DNA from: Malassezia japonica
Taxonomy: Eukaryota > Basidiomycota > Malasseziomycetes > Malasseziales > Malasseziaceae
Assembly (NCBI RefSeq): GCF_029542785.1
Contig: NC_083376.1
Coordinates: forward strand, 310,001-374,000
DNA length: 64,000 nucleotides
Reading direction: 5' to 3'
The notes below the pieces were generated by a model, which worked only from the letters and a program-made list of their open reading frames with translations, ran no database searches and had not been told where the DNA came from. The position numbers were made by a program, and so were the translations under genes. Within the stretch, counting starts at the first letter, position 1. Each line of letters begins with the position of its first letter. This document shows positions 48,701 to 58,300 of the stretch, in pieces.

Positions 48701-49167
48701 TGACGCAGTACTCGGGCATCCAGCCCGGCGACCTCGATCGGCAGATGACGCGCATGACGCTCGTTCCCCACAAGATTGCGTACAAAAAGCTGCGCATGCT
48801 CGTCGACCGCGGCTGCCGCTTTATTGGGCACGGCCTCGCAAAGGACTTTCGCATCATTAATATCTACGTGCCGCCGAGCCAGGTGATTGATACCGTGAGT
48901 TTGTACCACTCGGCGGCGCACCCGCGGAACCTGTCGCTGCGCTTCCTCTCGTGGTTCCTGCTGAAGCGCGACATCCAGTCGGGCCTCGTCAAGGAGGGCG
49001 ACGAGGTGCACGAAGGCCACGACTCGATCGAGGATGCGGACGCCGCTCTCCAGCTCTTCCGGTGCTACCAGGGCTTTGAGAAGGACAACCGTCTCGAGGA
49101 TGTGCTCGAAGATCTGTACGAAGTCGGCGCACGCGTCCAGTGGCGCCCGCCTGTACGGAATGAATAG
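45751..49167 (+). CDS. PAN2: Poly(A)-nuclease deadenylation complex catalytic subunit Pan2
   Basis: An intronless 1138-residue deadenylase. A WD40-like region (about 1-330) is followed by a linker and a pseudo-ubiquitin-hydrolase domain (about 510-870, with NIPCAYANAYLQALQYTG and Cys pairs such as CGMCGHRS and CRHCHAPH). The DEDD exonuclease domain has D923 and E925 in IDTEF, the aspartate in GHGLAKDFRIIN, and HDSIEDADAA. All catalytic residues appear intact. With Pan3 it performs the first phase of mRNA poly(A) shortening in the cytoplasm. The ATG at 45751 is preceded by a purine-poor leader. The stop TAG is followed at once by the PAF1 stop on the other strand. Confidence 0.96.
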   Translation: MAEWTQQAHFYADHAVPGVLGAVSSLYFDPFAELVWAGSASGQVTSHTNTPPSFARYSSYAAHGAPSSRSEVHTLLSDEKAIFSASAKSVRAAQRNGLGRWTVRVDDHAPGLQLAGMCASPLSTSSDVIAGGATTQALAGKLTEQDVLLAVNVNSGRVMRSVPSEAAITHLAKSGRYVCTGTAQGKIQVRDPRSLAVEHQLIAHHGGLIDLQAEGNLVYSIGWTLRQGHRVAEPMIKVHDLRSMQAQVPIPMTAPGGPAFLAVHPKRSSLLAVASPQAQFQMVDTHNPGQSQFYILPSSSYTSSMAFSSSAEALGFGEADGTVRLWTNDTKASQAALPVRFNSYPTKAPALPDYTPPPPRIDWQDDTPLSCVGMPHYDQRLLSAYDADEYWSHGSPLLTIPPQLDAHVLDGLQTMQNVGYAALPKHLRGKRNQLLGTDSLTDRFEKNGKLKRTALARLRGARGDRRVHLARFHSEQNADDDEAWESDHSGMPGYYRLLTIQYSKFGVEDFDFGYYNKTKFSGLETNIPCAYANAYLQALQYTGALRAFAKRHILMACTDPECLLCEAGFLFRMLEDAQGTNCQATNLLRVFCRIPKARTLGLLDDAQDAPAQPYSQLVQHLNHFILGEISQEALRTGASLALPTEALALCANPCAYTLHTHSTCGMCGHRSARQHLAHVVDLVYPPPGTPPAQELAQVLSASFARDAVARGKCRHCHAPHAPHATFRTIPSTDALPAVLSMNANVHAVDQLAQWVPRGERPFLSPNIALHVRHGRVHAESLWDENVRKAPEHAAVYTLRAVLVQVQGAHDAPHLCTYIRGASPEEPEAWTLFNDFLVRPVPADEALRFGEPWKIPALLMWERIDGAAAAHASQLDRATSLLKPDTSLLTTDINIAPHRDPARIRYKVLSDDELPEPGTLVAIDTEFVSLALEEIEMCSDGTRSMIKPSCLALARVSVVRGQGSEEGVPFIDDHIAASEPVVDYLTQYSGIQPGDLDRQMTRMTLVPHKIAYKKLRMLVDRGCRFIGHGLAKDFRIINIYVPPSQVIDTVSLYHSAAHPRNLSLRFLSWFLLKRDIQSGLVKEGDEVHEGHDSIEDADAALQLFRCYQGFEKDNRLEDVLEDLYEVGARVQWRPPVRNE

Positions 49168-51062
49168 CTACGACGTAGGATCACGACGCCGGCGTCGCCC
49201 TTCGACAGGCGCATCGTTTTCGCCTTGCGCTTCTTCGCGCAATGCCGCGAGCTCCGCATCACCGTCCACGTCGGAGGCATCGTCGTCGTCGTCGTCATCG
49301 TCAGAGGCGCCGCCTTGCTCGTCCGACGGGTCGTCCGAGTCGGCACCTTGCTCTTCCGCCTGCTCGGCCTCGACCTCGGCCTGCTCGGTGGTTTCGGCAG
49401 CACTCGCGGGTTCTTCGGGCTCGGGCTCGGGCTCGGCAGTGTGGGTGGGGTCGGCGGGTTCGACATGGTCGTCGGCGTGCTCTTTGTGCTCGTCATGCTC
49501 GTCGTGCTCGCCGGCGTTTTCGGCGTGCGCGTGCTCATGCTCTTCTTGCGCCTCCTCCTCTTCGTGCTCTTCCTCCTCACTCGACGCGTACTCGATTCCG
49601 TCCATCGCGAGCTGATCGACATTTTGGCGCGCATACATCCGCTTGGCGACTTCGCGCTCGCTCGCCGGGCGATTCCCAACAATCACGCGGTGCCAGAAAC
49701 CGTCATAAGGCATGGAAAGGCCCTGCTCGGCCTTGCGCTGGCGGCGGATACGCAGGCCGTAGCGCATATCGATGCGGTGGTAGTACGCCACCTTGCGCCC
49801 CTCGCTCTGCGGCACGATCGTCTGCTGCCGCTCGCGCTCCGCGGCGCTCTGCGGCGGGAGCGTTGTGCCGATATCTGCCTCGCCCATTGCCTCGTCTGCA
49901 TCAAAGAGCGCATCGGTATCCTTGGCGACCTGCTCGGCAACCGTGCCGTGCGTCGTGATCTGCTCGAGCTCCGGCGCAGCGTCCGGCGCGCCATCGTCCA
50001 GGACAATTGCCAGCTGGTTGCCCAGCACATTCGTCTGGTCGTGCGGCTCGAGGTCACGAACGTGCCGGAATCCAGTGGCATACTCGTTTGCGTCGCCCTC
50101 CTCGCCGTCGAGGTAGGCGACCTTGGGGAACTCGCCGAGGCGGCGGCGCTTGGCGTAGCGCAGCGCCGCCACATCCTGGCGGCGCTCGGCATCCGCATCG
50201 ACGTGCGGCGGCTCGGCCATCTCGGTCGAGGTCTCGGACGCGTACGCCGGCAGGTGATCGGCACTCGTGAGGTAGAGCGACACACGCTGGCCGCCGCCGT
50301 CGGCGACCGGGCGCAGAATCGCCGTGTCCATGCGCACGTCGCGGTCTGCGACACCCGGCGTCGGCCGCCCGAGGTCCGAGGTGAAGCGGACAATGTGCAT
50401 CGGCGTCGCCCACGTCTCTGGATCCGGCAGCAGCTCGTACGCGTCCACTGCATGCACGTCCGGCTTGCCGGGATGCGTGAGCGAGGCGAGCGGCGCATTG
50501 GCCGCCGCAAAGCCCTGCTCGATGCGCGCAATCTGCGCCTCGTGCGACGTGTCGAGCGGCGCGGCCTTGGCCTTTTCCGACTGCCGCTGCCTGCGCTGCT
50601 CTGCGCCGAGGTACTCTGTGCGGCGCAGCCACGTCACGTCCGCGGCCTGCGCGGCGGGCGCCTGCACGGGCCCCTCGATGACCTGCGCCGGGCGTTGCGC
50701 GACTTCGTCCGAGAGGAGAAAAGCGTCCTCCTCGTCGACGAGGCTCCAGTCGAGCTCGTCTTTGGCGGCCGCCGCTGTCTTAGCATGAGTACATACGCTG
50801 TGATCCGTCGCCCACCCACAGATATTCCATGCGCGCGAGGTCGAGCGGCATGCCGGCTTCTGCGTCGACCGCGACCGGCAGCTGCTGCGCCTCGGCGATG
50901 CGCTGCGAAAAGACAGGGGACAGGTAATTCTGCTGGGGCGCATCAATATGCACCAGCTTCGGAGCATACGGCAGCTCGGGGAGGGGGTTGGGGTACCGCA
51001 CCCGTTCCACAAGATCCCTGCGTCAGCCTCACCACCACCTACCGCTTCCGACGCGCCGCCAT
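49168..51062 (-). CDS. PAF1: RNA polymerase II-associated factor Paf1
   Basis: Exons 51062-51043, 51017-50797 and 50774-49168 encode 615 residues; introns are 25 and 22 nt. The first exon is just 20 nt. Splicing yields MAARRKRDLVERVRYPNPLP, the standard Paf1 opening, followed by PKLVHIDAP and, later, WLRRTEYL. Conserved blocks continue up to SMPYDGFWHRVIVGN, then a long acidic, His/Glu/Asp-rich tail (about 470 onward). Paf1 scaffolds the PAF complex in elongation and histone modification. Its start lies 44 bp from the divergent CCCH-Smr gene. Confidence 0.93.
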
Positions 51063-51074
51063 CGTGGTATGAGT

Positions 51075-51080
51075 CACGTG
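51075..51080. promoter_or_regulatory. CACGTG in the PAF1/CCCH-Smr divergent promoter
   Basis: The hexamer is 12 bp from the PAF1 ATG and 26 bp from the opposite ATG, inside a 44-bp gap. Confidence 0.45.
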
Positions 51081-51106
51081 AGCAGCCCGTGCACGCTCCC
51101 ACCAGG

Positions 51107-52908
51107 ATGGCCGCGGCGCGCCCAGCGACGCGCGCGTACCTGCACGCGCTCTTTGGGCGGTCACAGAACGATAGCGAGGCGCGCGATGCGGCGGAACAAT
51201 TACTAGCCAAGCTCGATGCGGGCGACGAGCGCGACGAGGACTCGATCGCGGCGCTGCGCAACGCGCTCGGCGGCGTGTTGCATAGCCTGCACAAGGAATT
51301 AGTAGGTCGTGTGGCTTACGCAGAACGACAGTGAGCTGGACTCGGCGGTGCTTGCGCTGATGCTGCACCACCGCGACGATACGGCCGCGCCGAGCCCCCG
51401 GCTGCAGCGGAGAGCCAAGGGCTCGCCACGCGCCGCGCCGGCCTCGGCCATGGCGCGTACACAAAGCGCGCTCGCGCGCGACGCGCAGGAGCAGCGCACC
51501 GCCTCGCTGGTGAGTGCTTCGCCCCGTCTTAATGTGGCTGCGGCGTCATTTACGCCGCGCGCCGCGGCACCCGCCGCCGAAGAGGCGCCGGACGAGGACG
51601 AGGACGAGTTTTCTCCGTTTGCGCGCACGTCCGCCGCCGAGGTGTACGCGGCGGCGGCGGCGCCCGAGGCGTACCTGCCGGATATGGACGCGCTTGTAGT
51701 GGACGACTTGCCCATGTCGCCCCTCGACGTCTTTTGCGACATGCTCGTCACGCAGCACGCCGAGCTGTTTGGCGACCGAGTGCACACCGCGCCGCAGCAG
51801 ATCCAAGCCGCGCTCGAGCGGACACACTACGACGTACAAGCCACGATGGCCATGCTGCAAGAGGCCTACCGCACTGGCAAGCCACTCGCGACGCAGGTCA
51901 CCCCGAGCGAGATGCCGGCGCAAGAGTCGCTCGGCGGCGCACGCGTGTGCCGCTACTTTCTCGCAGGCGAGTGCCGGCGCTCCGACTGCCGCTTCTCGCA
52001 CGATCTCAACAAGGCACTGTGCCGCTTCTGGCTGCGCGGCCAGTGCCTCAACGAGCCTTGCTCGTTTCTGCACGACTTTGAGGCGCTTTCTGTCCTAGCC
52101 TCCTCCTTGCAGCCCGAGCCCGAGCCCGAGCGGCGCGACGAGGTGGTGGTGCCGGGCGCCGTGCCGCGGCGCCTCGATCCAGCACAGACCCACTGGGCGG
52201 CGGCCGTGCAGAAACCGTCCGCACGGCCCGCCAAGGCGGCGCCCAAGGCGGCGGCGCCCAAGCGCGCGGGGACGTCGGCGGCGCGCCTCATGCTGCGGCC
52301 ACCGACGCTGCTTCCTACGCTGAGCACCGGCACCGCGCTGAGCACCGAGATGGGCAAGCTGCGTGCGGCGCTCGGGCACGGGCCCGCCGAGCACGACGCG
52401 TGGACGCCGATCGAGGCGCTCCTGCGCGAGCGTCACAAACGCATCCGCGAGCAGCTCCTGGTCGCCGCCGGCGGCGATGCGGGCGGCTGGGGCAGCAGCG
52501 CACAGGCGAGCGACGAGCGCGGCGCACAGGGCCTGCGCGGCAAGTGGGCCGGCGGCGTGGGCCTGTGCCTCGGCGTGGCGCGCCAGGCGAACCTCGGCAA
52601 GTACGCCAAGCACGCACTCTCCCTCGACGAGCGCACCGAGGTGTTTCTGGATATGCACGGCCTGTACGTTGCCGAGGCGCTGCAGGCGTGCGAGCACTTT
52701 TTGCTGCAGCTCGAGCGCGAGTCGTTCCGGGGCCTCGCCTACCTCGGTGTCGGCGCGGGGAAGCACTCGAACCGTGCGCGGGGCACCAAGCTCCACGCGC
52801 ACATCCGCGACTTTCTCCAGAGCTGGGCTTATGTATGTACTGTGACTGACGCAGCCCTTTGCCGAGTACGACGGTGTGATTGCATGTGATCCCACGATGC
52901 ATTTGTAG
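51107..52908 (+). CDS. CCCH zinc finger and Smr domain protein
   Basis: Exons 51107-51301, 51324-52832 and 52855-52908 encode 585 residues; both introns are 22 nt. After a helical N-terminus and an acidic linker comes a CUE/UBA-like segment (IQAALERTHYDVQATMAML). Two CCCH fingers follow with spacing C-x7-C-x4-C-x3-H (CRYFLAGECRRSDCRFSH and CRFWLRGQCLNEPCSFLH). The C-terminal Smr domain has LDMHGLYVAEAL and GVGAGKHS and is completed by the short last exon (PFAEYDGVIACDPTMHL). Smr domains are often RNA endonucleases in translation quality control, so a role on mRNA is likely but inferred. Its TAG abuts the TIM44 stop. Confidence 0.88.
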
Positions 52909-54381
52909 CTACATAAACGCGGCCTGGCCACGGCGCGCCAGCTCGACAATCTTCCAGCCGCCGGTAATCTCATTGTCCAGCCCGTTCTCGTCGCGCGTGA
53001 GGACCATGGCGTAGCGGCAGAGGTTCGCCTGCTCGACGCTGCCCTCCTTCACCTCGCCGGAGCGCGCGTCGGTAAAGTACATCAACTCCTGCGTCTGGAA
53101 GCTGATGACGAGCACGGGCATCGGGCCCGTCTCGAGCATCTTGCCTTGCAGGATCTCGATGCTGGACAGGTCGAGGATGCGGCCCTGCGCGAGGTAGCCG
53201 CGCTGCAGGTAGGGGTCGATCGTCGCCATGAGCACATTGTACGTCGCCTCACCGCACCATTGGCGCAGCAGGTGGCGCTGGCCGGTGTGGTACGCATCCA
53301 GCACCTCGGGAATGACGTACTCGCGCAGCTCCAGGCCAAAGTTGGCGAGCGTAAAGTCGGGGTCCATCTGCTTAAAGGCCCGCACGACCTGCGCCGTCTC
53401 GTTCTCCTCGAACCACGACGCGACCGTGTTGGTCACGCCACGCACACGCTCGATGAACGGGTTCTCCGACTCTTGGTACTCTTCGTGCCACTCGCTCATC
53501 TTGCGGCGCAAAGGACTGTCTTCGGGAAGGAGGCGCCACTTTTTCTGCGACTTGTCGTCGACCAGGACCAGCGCCTCACCCGCGTCTTCGTTCGCGGCGG
53601 TGCGCTGCGTGCGCGCAGCGTAGCCACCGAGGCGCCTGGGAGACTGGGGCTTGGGTGCCTCCTCCTCGGGCACCTCGGCGCCTTCGCGCCCAGCCGCTTC
53701 GCCGGCCGCAGCGGCCGCGGCGACGATCGGGTCGACCGGCTCCGGCGCGACGTCGACGTCGTTCACCGGCGGCGCGCGCCCAATCTTGCGCAGGCGTGCC
53801 TCGCGCTTGATGCGGCGCGCCTCCTTCTCGCTCGTGCCGTGCGCAAGGCGGATGTCGATGGCGCTCGAGCCATCGTCAAAGGCCTCGGAGAGCGTGTCGG
53901 CAAACGCCCTGTACACCTCCGTGTTGCGCACCGGCGCGGTCGACTCCTCGACCTGGCGGCGCAGGCGGTCCGACATGGCAGACAGCGAGCGCATCAGCTC
54001 GCTCTCCTCCATCTGCTTGAGCGTCGCGGCGATCGCACCACCGACCTGGCCGCCGCTCTTGCGGAGCTGCTCGGCAGCAGCCTGCAGGCGGGGGTTGTGT
54101 TTGATCGACGAGATGATGCGCGCACGCTCGTACGCCTCACGCGCCTTGCGCATCGTCTCCGAGTCCTGGATCTTGCCCGACTGACCCTGGAGCTGCTTCA
54201 TGTTGTCCTGCATCTCCTGCGACTTGGACAGCTCCTCGCGGAGTGTCTGCACAAACACCTGGAACGGCGACCGCGGCATATCCGCGGCCATACGGGAGGC
54301 ATGCAGCGAACGCAGCGCATAGTAGCGCGGCCGCGCGGTGCGCAGCGCCGCCGCGCCACTCCGCACAAGAGGCGCTTGCAT
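52909..54381 (-). CDS. TIM44: Mitochondrial import motor subunit Tim44
   Basis: A 490-residue intronless protein of the inner-membrane import motor. The basic, hydroxylated N-terminus (MQAPLVRSGAAALRTARPRYYALRSLHASR) is a mitochondrial presequence. The coiled-coil Hsp70-binding part follows (VFVQTLREELSKSQEMQDNMKQLQ). The C-terminal Tim44 domain (about 300-485) includes NPFIERVRGVTNTVASWFEENETAQVVRAFKQMDPDF and LRQWCGEATYNVL. It anchors mtHsp70 to the TIM23 channel. The upstream frame extension is ignored because the ATG at 54381 begins the presequence and follows two CACGTG sites. Confidence 0.95.
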   Translation of the reverse strand: MQAPLVRSGAAALRTARPRYYALRSLHASRMAADMPRSPFQVFVQTLREELSKSQEMQDNMKQLQGQSGKIQDSETMRKAREAYERARIISSIKHNPRLQAAAEQLRKSGGQVGGAIAATLKQMEESELMRSLSAMSDRLRRQVEESTAPVRNTEVYRAFADTLSEAFDDGSSAIDIRLAHGTSEKEARRIKREARLRKIGRAPPVNDVDVAPEPVDPIVAAAAAAGEAAGREGAEVPEEEAPKPQSPRRLGGYAARTQRTAANEDAGEALVLVDDKSQKKWRLLPEDSPLRRKMSEWHEEYQESENPFIERVRGVTNTVASWFEENETAQVVRAFKQMDPDFTLANFGLELREYVIPEVLDAYHTGQRHLLRQWCGEATYNVLMATIDPYLQRGYLAQGRILDLSSIEILQGKMLETGPMPVLVISFQTQELMYFTDARSGEVKEGSVEQANLCRYAMVLTRDENGLDNEITGGWKIVELARRGQAAFM

Positions 54382-54402
54382 GGTAAAGGAACGAAGAAAC
54401 TC

Positions 54403-54418
54403 CACGTGGCTCCACGTG
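54403..54418. promoter_or_regulatory. Two CACGTG sites in the TIM44/CIA30 divergent promoter
   Basis: Hexamers at 54403-54408 and 54413-54418, 10 bp apart, the same spacing as the pair before AHA1. The whole gap between start codons is 45 bp. Confidence 0.55.
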
Positions 54419-54426
54419 TGACTACC

Positions 54427-55384
54427 ATGTCCTTCCTCGGCCTGCGCCAGGCGCTGGCGCGCACCGTGCACGGACTTCAGCGGGAAACGGCACGCAGTAC
54501 GTCGCGAGGCTAATCTAGTTATGCGCATGGATGTGAGTGCTGCCGACACCGCGCAAGACGCCATGACCCTCTACAAGCTGAGCACGCCGCCACAGATCGC
54601 ACAGATCGCGCTCGGATCCGACTCTGATATCGGCGGGATCTCGCGATGCCACCTCTCGCTGGAGCACGAGAAGGGAGGGGAGGGGTACGGCCGCTTCTAC
54701 GGAACGGTCTCGTCCCAAATTCCCCGAAACGCGTCGCTCGAGCGCAGCGGGTACGCGGCTTTTCGCAACAAATCGCGCCCGACGCTCTTTGGCACCGAGT
54801 CGTGGGACACGTCGCTCTACCCTTACCTCGCGATTCGCATTCGCAACCGCACGCCCAAGGCGAGTGGCGGCGCGCCAGACTCGCTCCGCTCCGCGCTCCA
54901 CGCACAGGACCAGTCGGGGCCGGCGATCCCAAGGGCCGTGCACGCGCTCGGCCTGCCCTACCCCGGTGTGGCAACCCAGCCGAGTGGTCCGCTGTTCTTT
55001 GTAAATGTCCAGACGGACGGACCAGTGACCACCGATCTGTACCAGCACCGCCTCTGGCTCGATGAGGGCAAGGGCGACGAGTGGCAAACGGTCACGATTC
55101 CGCTGGACGACTTTGTGCTGACCAACACCGGCGTCGTCTCCGAGTCGCAGGTGTCGATGCTGCGCGAAAAGGTGCTGAGCGTCGGCATCAGCGTGCTCCT
55201 CGATCCCCCGGTGCTGCCGGCAGAGGAGGAGGATGCGCCGGGCGAGGACGTCACCTCGCCGCTCGGCGCCTTGCGCAAGGACGAAGAGGCGCGGGGCAGC
55301 AAGCGCGATGCTTCGCACTCGTTTGATCTCGGTGTACAAGGGTTCTATGTCGTGTCCAGTCCAGAGCATGGGCAGGCATTGTAA
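54427..55384 (+). CDS. Complex I assembly factor CIA30 (NDUFAF1)
   Basis: Exons 54427-54496 and 54519-55384, split by a 22-nt intron, encode 311 residues. The first exon (MSFLGLRQALARTVHGLQRE) joins in frame to IMRMDVSAADTAQD. The CIA30 domain covers most of the protein: SDSDIGGISRCHLSL, GRFYGTVSS, GYAAFRNKS, YPYLAIRIRN and WQTVTIPLDDFVLT, ending with FDLGVQGFYVV. It helps assemble the membrane arm of NADH dehydrogenase, so it implies a complex I in this yeast. It is head to head with TIM44, another mitochondrial gene, and its TAA abuts the MOT1 stop. Confidence 0.92.
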
Positions 55385-58300
55385 CTAGGGCTGCCAATTC
55401 GATAGCGATGCATACTCGTTTTCCTCCGCATCGGGCATCTGCTCGAGGCTGGCCAAGAGCGCCTTTTGGCTGATCCCTTTCGGCTTTCCGCGGGGGGGGG
55501 TATTGGCACTGGGCGGCGGAGGCGCCGAGTCGGAGTCGAACAGGTCGAGAATCTGGTCGGTGCCCATCATCTCCATGCCCTTGTTTTGCTGCGTAACGAC
55601 GGAGTTTGCGACGTTCATCTTGAACTGCTGCAAGCCCATGATCTTCGCCTCGAGCGTGTTGCGTGTAATCAGACGGTAGACATTCACCACCTTCTTCTGG
55701 CCCAGGCGGTGTGCACGGTCCATCGCCTGCAGATCCTTCATCGGGTTCCAGTCGTGCTCCACAAAAATCACCGTGTCGGCACCGGTGAGCGTCAAGCCCA
55801 GACCGCCGACCGACGTCGTGAGGAGCAGCACGTCGATACTGGGGTCTGCGTTAAAGGTCTGCACAATGCCGTGGCGCTTCTCGGTGCCCACGCTGCCGTC
55901 CAGACGCAGGTAGGTCACCGACGGCATAAGACTCTGCAAGAGGTCCTTTTCAATCACGTCCAGCATCTGCTTCATCTGGCAAAAGATGAGCACGCGGTGC
56001 TGCGACACGGCAGCTGCCTCGGTGCACGCCGCGGCAAGCATCGCGTCGCCGGCGGGGTTCTGCTCTTGCCCAATGCCACAGTCCAGCAGGAGCTGGCGCA
56101 GGGCTTGGAGCTTGGGCGCATTCGCAAGGCCTTGCAGCGTGCCGCGCTGCTTCTCGACCGTCTGCAGAATCTTTTGCTGCGCGGGGTTCGCGGGATTCAG
56201 CACCAGCGAGGGGTGGTTCGCGAGCTTGCGCAGGTACTGCAGCGTCTGGAACACGTGCTGCTTCGGCGTCGACTCGCTGCTGTCCTCCTCGGGCTCGGCG
56301 AGCGCATCCTCGACCGTCTGACGCGCCTGCGACTTGACAAAGTCGTCGTACAGCTCTTTCTGGATATCGCCCAGATCGCACTCGACGTCCTGGATGATCT
56401 TGGGGGGGAGATCGTCCAGCACATCTTCCTTCAGGCGGCGCAGCAAGAAGGGCACAATCTGCTTGTGCAGCGCCTCAAGCGCAAGCGTCGCGGCTTCCTG
56501 CTCGGACGCACTCGGCTTGCCGTTGCGGCATGCAAGCACAGGCTTGGCAAAGCGCTCGTGGAACGCATGATCGGTCCCGAGGAAGCCCGGCATCAAAAAG
56601 TCGAATAGACTCCAGAGCTCCAGCACATTGTTCTGGATGGGGGTGCCCGAGAGAATCATGCGGTGCTGCGCGCGGATCTGCTTCACGGCTTTGGTCGTCT
56701 TGGTCTTTGCACTGCAGATCACATGGCCCTCGTCGAGGATGCAATAGTGCCACGAGAGCGGCGCAAGCGCCGCAATGTCATTGCGCACCACATCGTACGA
56801 CATGATCACCGCATCGTGGCCAGGAATCTCTTTTTGCAGGCGCGCACGCTCGGCGGGATGGCCCGCATACAGCATCGGGCGCAGGTTCGGCGAGTACTGC
56901 TTGATCTCGTGCACCCAATGCCCAGTGAGCGTAGGAGGGCACACAATCAGCGACGGAATCGGCGCCGAGTCGGGCGACTGCGTCGCCTTCCAGCGCTCGT
57001 CACGCTCAAAGTGCTTGCACGAGAGCAGCGTAATGGACTGCAGTGTCTTGCCGAGACCCATATCGTCGCAGAGAATGCCGTGCAGCTGGTATTTGGCAAG
57101 GAACGCCATCCAGCTCACACCTTCCAGCTGGTACTTGCGCAGCTCGGCGTTCATCTTGACCGGAATCTGGTAGGGCTGCACCTTGCTGCCATCCAGCAGC
57201 TGAGTGAGGAACTCCTGCTCCGCCTGCCGCCGCTCCAGCAGTGCCGGGGGGAAGCCGGGGGGATCCGGCAGCCCGTTGATCAGCGGAACGAGCTTGACGA
57301 GCTCCGCAAAGGTATTCGTCGCCAGCAGTCGCACGTCCTCGTCGCTGTCGCTCATACGGCCTAGCACAGGGACCACCAGGAAGATGACATAGGGCAGCAG
57401 ACGGTCGTCCAACGCACGCACCGTGTGTGAAATCACCTCGATCGCACCCTGGCGGTGCACGAGGTGCGCAGCATCGCCCAGGAGCGGTACGATCTGCTCG
57501 ACCAGCGCGTGCATGCTCAGGTCGGTGAGGCAGCGGGTCAGGACACTGTAGCACCGCGCGCCTGCCGCACGCACCACCGCAATGGGGCTCTGGCTGACGC
57601 GCACGAGCGTGTCGAGGAGCGGCGCAAGGTCGTTTGCCAGCGACGCGTCGACGTGCGGCACGACCGCCTCGAGGATCGAGCAGGCGTCCAGCACGCCTTG
57701 TCCCAGCTCGTCGCTCGCACCGAGGTCCGGCTGCGTGCCATCGGCAAACGTATCGAGCAGCGGACGCGCGGAGCAGTCCCACAGCGCAGGTACATCTGTC
57801 CAGAGTGCCGCGCCAAACTTGGTGCAGATGTTTTGCAGCGCCGCGTTGGCGCCGCGGCGGATCAGACGGCCGCACTGCAGCGCCGGGTCCTCGGCCGGAG
57901 TGAGGTCCGCGTACTTGCCCTTGGCCGGCGGCTTGCGCGTGGCGTCGAGCGTGGCGAGCGTGTAGATCCGCTCGTTCTGCCCTTTGGCCGTGCTAAAGAC
58001 GGCCGTGTTCGACGTGTCCTGGCACACGAATGCGCACAGATTCTTGATAATCTTTGCACTGGGGTTCGCACGCGCCTCGGGGCGGCTGCAGAGCGCAAGG
58101 AAGTTGGCGACGGCCGCCGCCGAGCGCGCTTGGAGGTCGATGTTCTCTTCAAACTTGACCGAGTTCATGATGCTGCGAATCACTGGGTTGAGCTTGGCAG
58201 GCAGAACTTCCCAAGCAATCACTGCGGTCGCCACCGCCGAGAGCACGAGGATGTCCTCGGTCTCTTTGGTGGTCTGGTAGCGCTCGACGCCGGTAAGGAT

